Of a stretch of 64,000 bases of DNA, positions 11,101-19,200 are shown piece after piece. Within the stretch, counting starts at the first letter, position 1; every line of letters begins with the position of its first letter. Location of the stretch: the NCBI GenBank assembly GCA_037178625.1, contig CM074134.1, forward strand, positions 2,418,001 to 2,482,000, read 5' to 3'. The stretch is from Skeletonema tropicum. Lineage: Eukaryota > Bacillariophyta > Thalassiosirophyceae > Thalassiosirales > Thalassiosiraceae. A program made the position numbers and the translations under genes. Below the pieces are notes generated by a model that searched no databases, had not been told where the DNA came from, and saw nothing but the letters and a program-made list of their open reading frames with translations.

Positions 11101-11535
11101 AAAACATCCATCTCGAAGATGCAACGCCAAACTGATTGGGTTGGTATTATTCATTCCCCCCAATGGAGTTGTTGGTACATCTTCCTCGTTATTGCCTTTC
11201 GTATCGGCACCATCATTCTTTTTGCTGTCGCTTGCTGCATCTGATTTACTTTTATCTGCCGCCGCCGCCGCCGATGATGATGACGTATTCCCATCTTCAC
11301 TATTGTCGACAATCACATACAATGCCGTTTCACCCTGATATCCCCATCCCTTGGTACGATCATATGCGAGTGAGAGTGAGGTCCGTTGATGCAATAATTG
11401 GATTTTGGAGGAGGGGTAAAATAAATCTGAAGAAGCTCCCTCGCTCGTTGATTTTGATGCTGTGGTGGCAGTTTTATTGACAGTAGAGCCTCCACTGCTG
11501 CTATTTTTGAAGTATTGCTTCTTTGCGGTGGACAT
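5143..11535 (-). CDS. TAF2: Transcription initiation factor TFIID subunit 2 (TAF2)
   Basis: TAF2 is the TFIID subunit with a catalytically dead M1-aminopeptidase fold that contacts core-promoter DNA around the initiator. The proposed structure is three exons, 10876-11535, 6083-10817 and 5143-5984, joined in frame across a 58-nt intron (10818-10875) and a 98-nt intron (5985-6082, GTGAGG...CCAG). The protein has about 2,078 residues, much longer than the roughly 1,200 of animal TAF2. The N-terminal strand LHQRTSLSLAYDRTKGW, the VRSWLPTLDS segment, GFAVGPFTTVYDPEYF and YTQIWIPNA follow the family in order; no HExxH zinc motif is seen, as in other TAF2. The later part has HEAT-like segments (NPAIRSQAALAIAQWQNNKA, GLDLLMQYFKERYY, EYRVRAACVTAIASI). 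Low-complexity acidic and Ser/Thr-rich inserts explain the length. The short first intron is the least certain part. The promoter side is invaded by a Helitron whose 3' end is 70 bp from the ATG. Confidence 0.85.
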
Positions 11536-11746
11536 GTTGGAATTCTTGGTTGGCTACCTAGCGACTGCCGATGGTCACCTACCACAACATCATGGTTCAT
11601 GGTCACTAGCCTCGCTGACGCTCGTCTAGCCGCTGCGCGGGTTTTCTAAATAAGAGAGGAGGCACCGGCTATCTACTACGATATTGATTGTGTCTACTTA
11701 TATATAGCAGTATTCAAATAGTACGTTATGTAACACTTTAATAATT

Positions 11747-11809
11747 CGGGTTTTCTAAATAAGAGAGGAGGCACCGGCTATCTACTACGATATTGATTGT
11801 GTCTACTTA
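11747..11809 (-). repeat. Internal partial duplicate of the Helitron 3' region
   Basis: This stretch (cgggttttctaaataagag onward, to gtctactta) repeats 11636-11700, the subterminal part of the element, without the terminal hairpin and CTAG. It suggests that an older 3' end was bypassed and a second one acquired, a known way for Helitrons to gain sequence. Confidence 0.75.
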
Positions 11810-11881
11810 CATGCAAAGCGTGTGACCATCATGCCAAAGGATATGCAGCTGGCTCGTCGTATAAGGGGAGAGCGTGCCTAA
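11810..11881 (+). pseudogene. Histone H3 C-terminal fragment (23 codons)
   Basis: It encodes the last 23 residues of H3 ([12 protein letters not shown]... RGERA) and the stop at 11879-11881. The 5' side is cut by the Helitron 3' duplicate. This is the shorter of two nested H3 fragments in the element. Confidence 0.85.
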
Positions 11882-12034
11882 TATTAAAAAACTAAAATAA
11901 ATAAAGACTGCCAATCAATGATTGGTGAGCGCCCTTTTTTGGGATTTATAATTCTTCACTTTCTCTTTCTGTGAATCCACATATGAATCCGAATTACTTA
12001 AAACACATTCTTCCTTTCTGCCTCATCTTCTTAC

Positions 12035-12214
12035 GACATGAAATCAGACCTCAGGTTCCAGTCCACAGCCATTTTGGCATTGCAGGAGGCGAGTGAGGCT
12101 TATCTCATTGGCCTCTTTGAGGACACAAACTTGTGTGCAATACATGCAAAGCGTGTGACCATCATGCCAAAGGATATGCAGCTGGCTCGTCGTATAAGGG
12201 GAGAGCGTGCCTAA
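12035..12214 (+). pseudogene. Histone H3 C-terminal half, truncated
   Basis: An open frame of 59 codons from GAC at 12035 (ATG at 12038) to TAA at 12212-12214. It encodes [20 protein letters not shown] followed by [14 protein letters not shown] and [18 protein letters not shown]. This is the histone-fold half of H3 from the equivalent of K79 onward. The N-terminal tail and first helix are missing and there is no promoter context, so it cannot make a nucleosomal H3. Several positions differ from typical H3 (DMKSD for DFKTD, STAIL, YLIGL, KDM), so it may come from a variant gene. It lies within Helitron copy 2 and is read against the element's own orientation. Confidence 0.9.
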
Positions 12215-12366
12215 TATTAAAAAACTAAAATAAATAAAGACTGCCAATCAATGATTGGTGAGCGCCCTTTTTTGGGATTTATAATTCTTCACTTTCTCTT
12301 TCTGTGAATCCACATATGAATCCGAATTACTTAAACACATTCTTCCTTTCTGCCTCATCTTCTTAC

Positions 12367-12704
12367 CTAGTAACGCAAATGTTACGGCGCTTGCTCGGTG
12401 GGGCATCTTCATTATCGGTGTCTGCATCCAGTGCTTCACGCTTCACGTTTGAGTCCGATTTGACTTCATCGTTCTCGTAGTAGACTTGCTCGCTGACCTC
12501 GACCCTGACAATATAAATGTTTTCAAACTGACCACACTTCTTTCCTCTCTTCCATTCACCGAATCCGAGTAGGTCCATTTGCCTCTTCCGTGTGGCTTCC
12601 CATTTTCGTTCAACTCTCCTTCATATACAATCTTTCCGTTCTCCCAAATACCCTTGCATACTCGCCCGTCCTTATGTGTCATCTTTCCTATTCCATGCAT
12701 CTCG
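12367..12704 (-). pseudogene. MORN-repeat protein fragment captured in Helitron copy 2
   Basis: The minus strand encodes MHGIGKMTHKDGRVCKGIW, then GKIVYEGELNENGKPHGRGK and WTYSD. This is the MORN pattern Y-x-G-x2-x2-G-x-x-H-G-x-G, found in proteins that contact membrane lipids or scaffolds. At about 12565 a one-base shift moves the reading to GFGEWKRGKKCGQFENIYIV, the next MORN unit, and then to a hydrophilic tail ending SKRRNICVTR. There is no start codon of its own: the upstream side is minisatellite. It is therefore an internal-to-C-terminal gene piece, not a gene. A 28-bp remnant of the same fragment survives in copy 1. Confidence 0.8.
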
Positions 12705-13125
12705 TCAAATCTAAGCCAATCAAAGAAAGAGTCAATCGAAAATTCTAAAAACGGGGGGCAAGGGGGGGTGTCCCCCCCTGAACAATCAAATCTAAGCCAA
12801 TCAAAGAAAGAGTCAATCGAAAATTCTAAAAACGGGGGGGCAAGGGGGGGTGTCCCCCCTGAACAATCAAATCTAAGCCAATCAAAGAAAGAGTCAATCG
12901 AAAATTCTAAAAACGGGGGGGCAAGGGGGGGTGTCCCCCCCTGAACAATCAAATCTAAGCCAATCAAAGAAAGAGTCAATCGAAAATTCTAAACACGGGG
13001 GGGGCAAGGGGGGGTGTCCCCCCCTGAACAATCAAATCTAAGGCAATCAAAGAAAGAGTCAATCGAAAACTCTAAAAACGGGGGGGGGCAAGGGGTCAAA
13101 TCAAGCCAATCAAAGAAAGAGTCGA
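12705..13125. repeat. G-rich 82-bp minisatellite, Helitron copy 2
   Basis: About five units of roughly 82 bp (ctaagccaatcaaagaaaga..., then two runs of seven G, then TGT and seven C). The G/C runs vary by one or two bases between units. Each unit can form a G7/C7 hairpin with a 3-nt loop, and the strand with paired G runs could form a quadruplex. The array lies next to the 5' short repeat of the element. Confidence 0.85.
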
Positions 13126-13169
13126 TCGAAAATGCCCGTGAAGGCCAAAGGACACGCCAAAGGGCCCGG

Positions 13170-13252
13170 ACAGAACGACAGAACGACAGAACGACAGAAC
13201 GACCGACCGACCGACAGAACGACAGAACGACAGAACGACAGAACGAACGACT
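13170..13252. repeat. Short tandem repeat (gacagaac / gaccgacc) at the Helitron 5' end
   Basis: Runs of acagaacg and accg units, mirrored in copy 1 at about 1738-1790. The length differs between copies, as expected for slippage. Confidence 0.8.
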
Positions 13253-13273
13253 TAGCTCCTCTCATTATTTAGA

Positions 13274-13756
13274 TGGATAGCAAAAAATGCACATGATATG
13301 TAATTTGATGAAGAGAAAATGAGTCAGTTATCGTGTGTCTACTGTCAAGAAACGTGTCAGTATATGAGACAATCTCTACTCGCATCCCTCTTTTCCTGTC
13401 CGACCAATGGAATCCGATTCCTTTCTTCGAGAATAACAAGAGCTTTCCTGCGGAAAGTCGGCGCAGCGACTTGGTCCTCCTGTATGGTCCTGTCACGCCA
13501 AGAGGGATACTCGTTCGCGCTGGCGACTGGTTGACATCTGTGCCACGGTGGATTCGCCTTAGCATTTGTGATCGCTAACTATCGCTAACTGTGACATCCC
13601 AAAATCTGATGAGAAGCCCATCACAATGTCGATATCTTCCGTCAACTCGTTACTACTGTCTACTCTATCTATGCCATTATGCCGTTTCAATGCAAAAATG
13701 AAGACATATTTGGCTGCATCATTCTTCGCCTCATATGATTTGGTACTACTTATCGA
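13274..13756. other. Intergenic, no gene recognised
   Basis: It contains the phrase gactggttgacatctgtgc, which recurs at 19035 upstream of the PX gene, and tactcgcatccc, which recurs near 17697. There is also a small tandem repeat (atcgctaact, twice) at 13572-13591. Short open frames here have no recognisable content. Confidence 0.5.
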
Positions 13757-15816
13757 TTACCTAGGTTCGGCTTCAGCACAAAGAGTAACACCATGTGCCT
13801 CAAACATGTGAACACGGAGAGCCACATTAAGTAAGCGCTTACTGCAATGAGGACAAGTGCTGACCATCGTATCCTCTTTCGATACTTTCACCTGCGCCGT
13901 TTCATCAGCATCATTTCCGACTGCGCCATCGCCATTATCTTCTGCAGATGTAGATGAATCGAATACCATCAGAGGTTGATGGAGAGCAACCTCCCCATTG
14001 ATGTCTGCGACTAAAGATCCTTCATCGACCTCGACAGTATCAATTTGTGTCTCTGCAACAGCGCTATTATTGATTTCGACATCTTCTGCTCTGGGACGTC
14101 GGGGAGCATATTTATTAGGACGCTTTGACTCCTCTTTCAAACGCAAAATATTAGATTGTATGAATTCAGCACTCTTCAAGTAATACTGAATGAACACCTT
14201 CTTCTTGAGTTCCTTCCCGCGAGTAGCGCCCATCTGACGCATCAATTGGTTCCAGATTGCATGGGCGCTTTCGATGTTTTGCTCGTCAAAACCGCCAAGA
14301 GTTCCCCACATAGTCAGCTGGTCAAGAAGATGGCCAATGAAGAGGAGATGACTTTTGGGGAATGCAGGAAGTTTTGACTTCCACTCGGCAATCGGTACGT
14401 CTGTTACTAATAGCTTGACAATGAGATCTTTGAGCTTCTTAATGTTCGCTTCAAAGTCTTTAATTGCCTTGTCGGACTGCTTATTGACGGATTTCATTAC
14501 TCGTTGGATTTTGAACCATAGAGACACAACTTCCTTCATTCGCAATGTGAAATTACTCAACTCTTCCTTCAGATCTTGTTGTTCGATGATAGGATCAAAC
14601 TCATCGAACATGTCACTGTATATGACTTCACTATGCTCCGCATAATTCATGCAATGGTTACCGACCATTTGTGCTTCAAAGTAAGTTTGCCTGTCACAAC
14701 CGTTCTTCTTCAATACTTCCTCAAACTTTCTCTTCGAATGACCACCATGATTTTTCAGATACTCCTCACATTCCAAAATTGTATTGTCGGTAATGCTGAT
14801 CTGCTCCATGAGCACGACAATGTAATCAGCAAGGTTGGAATTTTCTTTCGTGCTGTTGACCAGTTCCGTAGCTTCAGTCTCCAATTGCTTCTCGAGATGC
14901 TTTAACTCATCCTCGAGCTGCTGCTGTTTCTCACGCAGCTCTGCTGTTGCTTCCTCAGTCAACGAAAAGTCTTCTCCGATGGTTTCTTTGATGACTTCCA
15001 ACTCATCAGTCCGTGAAAGTAAATCAGCGACAACAGTGCTCTGCCTAGTGAATACGGATTTAGTGTCCTTCTCCTGTTCGGTAAGAAACTCTTTGTATCT
15101 ATATAACTTCTTCAATACCAATTCAATCGTCTCACGGAATGCTACCTGCTCCGTGCCAGAAGATCGGGCAGCTGCTTTCTTCTCGATGCATTCGTAAGCA
15201 GAAATAGACAAATTTACGAGCCAGTTCGTGAACCCCAGCACGACATGCATTGATGCCTTCGTCACACAGTCAAGTGGAATATTGAGTATTGGCTCGTGAA
15301 TGATGCTGTTTGAATATTTTTGTGTGATATTCGACCGGAACTTAGGTTTCTTTCTGTCTTGGTCCCTGCCTTTCGCATGATACATTTCTTGTTGAGGTCC
15401 CACGGCCGTTCGCACATTCGTTTGTCGGCACGTTTCTTCTTCTTTATTGCCTCGGTGAGGATTCCGTCTTTGGCTTCACCCAAGACCATCTTGCATTTAG
15501 AACATATCACTTTGAGGTGATCAATATTACTGGGATCAAGAGGGAAGTTGAAGCATGACACTGCTGTATCGCGACTACGGAATAATTGAGAAGGAGCGGT
15601 TAGCTTCATTGGGGCCGAGTTATTCTGACCTCTCTTTGAACGACGCTGTGGAGCCACCACAGTTGTTGCAGATTCTCTGCCACATTTTGATGTTTTTGAA
15701 GATGATGGAGTAACAAATTGCCCGGATGAACCTGACACTGGAGTATACACCCCAGTTGGCGCATTTTGGCGGCTACCGCTATCTCTATTGTGGCTAGAAT
15801 TGGGGGTTGTTGCCAT
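13757..15816 (-). CDS. Transposase-derived-like coiled-coil protein with C-terminal C2H2 finger
   Basis: It is read in two frames: 15816 (MATTPNSS...) to about 15340, and about 15415 to 13757. They overlap, so a one-base frameshift or sequence error falls near 15345-15370; no GT-AG intron fits. The N-terminal part is Ser/Thr-rich, followed by CSKCKMVLGEA and a Lys/Arg-rich stretch. The middle has HEPILNIPLDCVTKASMHVVL, a long coiled coil (ELREKQQQLEDELKHLEKQL) and SKLPAFPKSHLLFIGHLLDQ, then GTLGGFDEQNIESAHAIWNQ. The last block resembles the conserved C-terminal segment of transposase-like proteins widespread in eukaryotic genomes (P-K-x-H-L...G-x-L-G-x-F-x-E-Q-x-I-E-S-x-H). The end is a C2H2 finger, CPHCSKRLLNVALRVHMFEAH. 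No DDE core is visible, so it is either a fragment or a domesticated derivative. Confidence 0.6.
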
Positions 15817-15989
15817 GGTTAGCAAGAATGAGTGCACAAGATGATGTGGAAATGACGCTTGGCGCAAAAAAAAAACTAGATTCCCCAAACTCCAATAATA
15901 GTTCTCATAATGATCTCACGCACAAAAACGTTAATACCGTTTGTATACACTAGATATTTTAGGGGTGAATGCTTTTGACAACCAACTAG

Positions 15990-16064
15990 TGAGACGGCAA
16001 CACCCAGCATATTCTAACTCGCAAGAGTCTGGGGAACACGAATATGTTGGGTGTTGCCGTCTCA
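15990..16064. repeat. 25-bp inverted repeat with 25-base loop
   Basis: tgagacggcaacacccagc at 15990 pairs with its reverse complement ending at 16064, with about two mismatches over 25 bases. It lies between the divergent genes at 15816 (-) and 16264 (+). It could be a tiny foldback element or a structured regulatory site. The heptamer aggggtg sits outside both arms. Confidence 0.75.
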
Positions 16065-16263
16065 GGGGTGTTTTATTGGTCGAACTCACTAACTACCCTC
16101 TACGTAGGAATTAGGTAAAAGTCGGAGTCACACAAATGTCGTCTGCCGCGGTCTCGAATCCACCGTGGTGCATGCAGTGTTCGCTCGAGTCGTGGTCTTG
16201 TTGTAGTTTGACGCCATCCCGCTACGCCCTTCAAAACTACTCAATTGCTGCACCAATATCAAT

Positions 16264-16821
16264 ATGACCGATGTACAAGAACACGTGCCTACGGTTGTGG
16301 CTGTGGCCGAGCCAATTGACCCCACACAACCTAAATATGTCTATGATCATTTTTCTCCGGTCTATGATCATTATTCTCCACCTGCTGCAGAGATGAGGCT
16401 CAGTGCCCAAGGCGCCGTAGCCGAGGAAGCTGACGAGTTAATTGGAATTGCCATGTTTATTTGCATCATGGTAGGACTCGTCTCGGGATTTTTCGTATAT
16501 ATAAGTTTCGTCGGTTACTACATTGCAATTGCCTGCTCCTTCGTCGCAATGTTGCTTTCGTTGAGCATCTCTTGTGGCTGCTGCTGCGGCTCTAACTTGA
16601 ACCTCCATCCGAAGGTAAAGAGATGGGCCAAAGTCACACTCATTTGCCTTGTTATCCAATTGATTCTTGCTCTTGCGTTCATTGGATTAATCTACCTTGA
16701 CGCTGATTATACACAATATACAGCACAATTATGTTTGTGGATCGTAGCTCAGATTCTATACATTCTCGCTGCTGTATTTGCGGGTATGTTTATCTGGGGT
16801 CAATGTTGTGGTGATGTGTGA
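16264..16821 (+). CDS. Four-transmembrane protein, founding copy of a local family
   Basis: An intact single-exon gene of 185 residues. A hydrophilic head (residues 1-58, with EHVPTVVAVAEP and YDHYSPPAAE) is followed by four hydrophobic segments at about 60-80, 82-104, 122-144 and 154-177. A Cys-rich loop, SCGCCCGSNLN, lies between segments 2 and 3, and the C-terminus is GQCCGDV. The topology and Cys clusters recall small tetraspan proteins and possible palmitoylation, but I recognise no family. Two decayed copies lie at 21932 and 23526, and the same head is joined to a PX protein at 19201. This is the only copy in the window that is open throughout. Confidence 0.8.
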   Translation: MTDVQEHVPTVVAVAEPIDPTQPKYVYDHFSPVYDHYSPPAAEMRLSAQGAVAEEADELIGIAMFICIMVGLVSGFFVYISFVGYYIAIACSFVAMLLSLSISCGCCCGSNLNLHPKVKRWAKVTLICLVIQLILALAFIGLIYLDADYTQYTAQLCLWIVAQILYILAAVFAGMFIWGQCCGDV

Positions 16822-16982
16822 GATAAGAAGCAGTGGGGTGCGACGCTCCAGTTAGAGAGTTTATTGCTTGAGTTTGGATCTAGAATCATAAGACATAACA
16901 AATAGAAACATTTAATCATTTAATCCACAAAACTATCGTCAAGCATCCCATAGATATGATCCAAAGTGACACGGTAGCTTAC

Positions 16983-17762
16983 TCAAAATGAAACAGTTGC
17001 GATGCTGCTCTTCTGGTAGCCAGCTTCCTCACAATACTTGAAACCTTCATTCCAATCATCATCTGCATCTGCATTCCTTGTTCCTCTCAATTCCAGGAGC
17101 CAGCCTTCCTTCCAGCTAGAATCGCAATAGAAAGGACGAGCAAGTTGTTTCCATCCAGGCCAAGCATTTGTTACCTGGTGACATTGTGAGCGCTTGACTA
17201 AAACTGTTGTTGGAGATGGGAACATTGTCACATCGTGAAGAGGCGATGTTATTGCTATCCATGTGAGCTCACCGGTAGGAACATAGATGACACCTGTGAC
17301 TTTTCTACCCGATACAAAATCATAGTTCGCACGATGGTCATTAGATTCAACTAGGTCAACAATCGATGGTAGAGAATCTGTTCTGGATGCGCTTAGACTT
17401 TCTTGAAACGAAAGCCTGATTTTGTCTGGTTCATTGCTGGAAGCTGCTTGTAATCGGTGGTTCCTTAGTTGAACAACTTCGTGTCTCAAATGATGATGAA
17501 AGAATCGTCGATCGTTCATGAACCGTGGATTTTGTACCAGTGGAATGTTGCTTAGTTTGGTACGCTTGCTTTTTGCGTTCACGTCTTCTTGGCAACAACA
17601 ACAAAAAGTCATCACTGATAATGAGACACTTTCCACTTCAACTGTCGAGTGTGTAATACTTATCGGCCACGTATGTAACATGTTTTGTCCACTTCCTACT
17701 CGCATCCCGCTTATAATAATTCGGTTCCTTTCTTCTAGACTCCAGAACAAGAAATCAAACAT
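16983..17762 (-). CDS. Unknown protein, convergent with the four-TM gene
   Basis: A 259-residue frame from the ATG at 17762. The conserved part, shared with the copies at 22801-22964 and 24424-24966, runs from NDRRFFHHHLRHEVVQLRN to the C-terminus and includes SLPSIVDLVESNDHRANYDF, GVIYVPTGELTWIAITSP and the Trp/Cys-rich SSWKEGWLLELRGTRNADAD. The N-terminal 80 residues (FCCCCQEDVNAKSK) are not shared, so the true start is uncertain and could be MNDRRFF at about 17519. Relative to the other copies this gene lacks 13 bases near 17025, which changes the last residues. No known domain is recognised. Only 161 bp separate its stop from the stop of the four-TM gene. Confidence 0.6.
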   Translation of the reverse strand: MFDFLFWSLEERNRIIISGMRVGSGQNMLHTWPISITHSTVEVESVSLSVMTFCCCCQEDVNAKSKRTKLSNIPLVQNPRFMNDRRFFHHHLRHEVVQLRNHRLQAASSNEPDKIRLSFQESLSASRTDSLPSIVDLVESNDHRANYDFVSGRKVTGVIYVPTGELTWIAITSPLHDVTMFPSPTTVLVKRSQCHQVTNAWPGWKQLARPFYCDSSWKEGWLLELRGTRNADADDDWNEGFKYCEEAGYQKSSIATVSF

Positions 17763-18042
17763 TTCCAGTCTTGCTTTTTGTCCTTACTTCATCTTTGGGC
17801 TGTCATGTTCCTTATTCCTTTTCGTCTCCTTAAACCGGCCCAGAACCATCTTCTCGGACCATCTTGTCGAACCACCATCCATCAAAGAAAATGTTGCAAG
17901 CAAGATTGGGTACTTAGAACATATTCTATCTGGAAGCATCAGTCGACAAATTCTTGTGTTTGTGTGCACATCTCATAAATTCTACAATTCATCATACGGA
18001 ACAGCAATTTGCATCAGCATCAATCAATCTCCAACCTCAAAC

Positions 18043-18709
18043 ATGAACAAGTCATTCATCTCAATCTTCATCACGGCTCTTCTAGCCTCATCCAACGCCG
18101 ATCCTGATACGTCCAAGCGCACCCTGAAACGTGGTGGCGGAGGCGGGGGTGGCGATAAGCTTGCCAAACTCCAAAACATGATCGACACCGAGTGCACTGC
18201 CACCTTCAGCCTTACCTGTCCCAGACGATACGCCAAGTGAAGATGAATGTACCTTCGAGAAGCCGGAACGTCCCGACATCACTGGCTTGAGTCAGGAAGA
18301 GATTCAACAACTCAAGGAAGACTATCGAGCCGAGAGGCAGGAGCGAAAGGAGCAACTCCTCGTTTGTGCCTGCTGCGGAGGGTACAGCCTTGATGAGATG
18401 CTACCTTTTGCGCAGGGGAGTGGAAGTGGAAGTGGAGGTGATGGATCTGGCTTTAGCTCTGGTTCTCGACGGCCTGGCATGTTTGGAGGAGGAGGATCTC
18501 GTCCTGTTGGGGCTGGAGGCTCTGGGTTTCTGGAAGGCGGAGGCCAATCTCAATCTGGTACTGGAAGGCCTGGTAGGGGTGGAGGATTGCGCAATCGCGA
18601 GCCGGTTGAGACGGAAGTGGTGGATGTAGAAGTGTCTGGTGGTGAAGAAAGCATTAGCAGTATTGATGAAGGTGATACCAGTGGTGATGAAAGTAGTAGT
18701 GCTGATTAG
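18043..18709 (+). CDS. Secreted Gly/Ser-rich protein (one frameshift)
   Basis: It starts MNKSFISIFITALLASSNAD, a clear signal peptide, followed by RTLKRGGGGGGGDKLAKLQN and a Cys pair (TECTATFSLTC). The frame closes at 18238-18240, but a +1 shift near 18215 continues without a stop: DDTPSEDECTFEKPERPDIT, then LSQEEIQQLKEDYRAERQER, CACCGG, a long Gly/Ser-rich tract and an acidic tail (VDVEVSGGEES...GDESSSAD). The two halves clearly belong together. The shift may be a sequence error, since a Gly-rich 3' fragment of the same gene survives at 22970-23240. It is probably exported to the cell surface or frustule region; that role is inferred from the signal peptide and composition only. Confidence 0.6.
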
Positions 18710-19001
18710 TCTTCTAAGGTAGGTGGAGGCGGAGGATTGTGTCAGCTTCAGCTCATCAATGGGAAAGCATTAGTGCCAATTTTTAACCGGGCTGATTTGT
18801 ACTTAGACTTAGATTCAATTTCAAGGCCAATAATCTTAGCTCACTTATTTATCCTTCTACTCTCTATCTCTATAAGAATATAGTTACTTAGAGGACTCTC
18901 TTTGTTCCGTTCATCTCCTCCCTTGTATATATTGTGTCCCCTTCACAAAAAAATCTTTTTCTTCCGTGTCTGAGACAGGGCACATAAAAGAATGGTCTGA
19001 G
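18710..19001. other. Intergenic between the secreted gene and the PX gene promoter
   Basis: No gene is seen. The end of this stretch leads into the shared upstream block of the PX/four-TM family. Confidence 0.5.
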
Positions 19002-19019
19002 ATCTGGTCTTGATCGCTG
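19002..19019 (+). promoter_or_regulatory. Shared upstream motif of the PX/four-TM family
   Basis: ATCTGGTCTTGATCGCTG occurs here, at 21691-21708 and at 23367-23384. It lies 160-240 bp upstream of three family start codons, on the same strand. It may be a promoter element copied with the duplicated 5' ends or simply part of the duplicated block. The intact gene at 16264 has only a weakly similar upstream region. Confidence 0.45.
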
Positions 19020-19200
19020 CGACAAGAACGAGTCACACTGGCAACTGGTTGACATCTGTGCATGCAGTGTTCGTCTCAGTCGTGTCTTGTTGTATGTACG
19101 TATGTAGTTTGACGCCATCATCCCATTGTGCCCTTCAACGTCATGTAAGAAGAGCTCATATGTTGTTCTGTAATGAACTAATTACTGCACCAATATTAAC

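Larger units (their letters stand above)
11808..12366 (+). repeat. Direct repeat (227/226 bp) built from a histone H3 3' end
   Basis: Bases 11808-12034 and 12141-12366 are almost identical; one A differs in an A-run. Each contains the last codons of histone H3, its stop and about 150 bp of downstream sequence, including the palindrome ccaatcaatgattgg and the small hairpin gcccttttttggg. The second copy is preceded by more of the H3 coding region. Confidence 0.9.
11606..13273 (-). mobile_element. Non-autonomous Helitron, copy 2, with captured MORN and histone H3 fragments
   Basis: Read on the minus strand, the element begins TCTAAATAATGAGAGG after a host A (13274) and ends GCGAGGCTAG before a host T (11605). 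It has the same terminal hairpin as copy 1. The 5' 400 bp (short repeat, minisatellite) and 3' 120 bp are shared with copy 1, while the middle differs. In element order it carries five minisatellite units, a frameshifted MORN gene fragment (12704-12367), two nested histone H3 3' segments in the opposite sense (12366-11808), a partial extra copy of its own 3' region (11809-11747), and the terminus. Gene-fragment capture is characteristic of Helitrons. It has no Rep/helicase gene. It is oriented like TAF2, with its 3' end 70 bp upstream of the TAF2 start. Confidence 0.9.

Noticed and set aside
12220..12290. Canonical histone 3' stem-loop after the H3 fragment
   Set aside because: The palindrome ccaatcaatgattgg and the CCC-T6-GGG hairpin do not match the conserved histone stem-loop sequence; function is not supported.
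1716..13273. One giant 11.5-kb element with inverted ends and TAF2 as cargo
   Set aside because: The two ends do mirror each other, but each is a complete Helitron with its own TC start and CTAG end, and the empty site at 115/116 shows that copy 1 inserted alone. They are two independent, oppositely oriented insertions.
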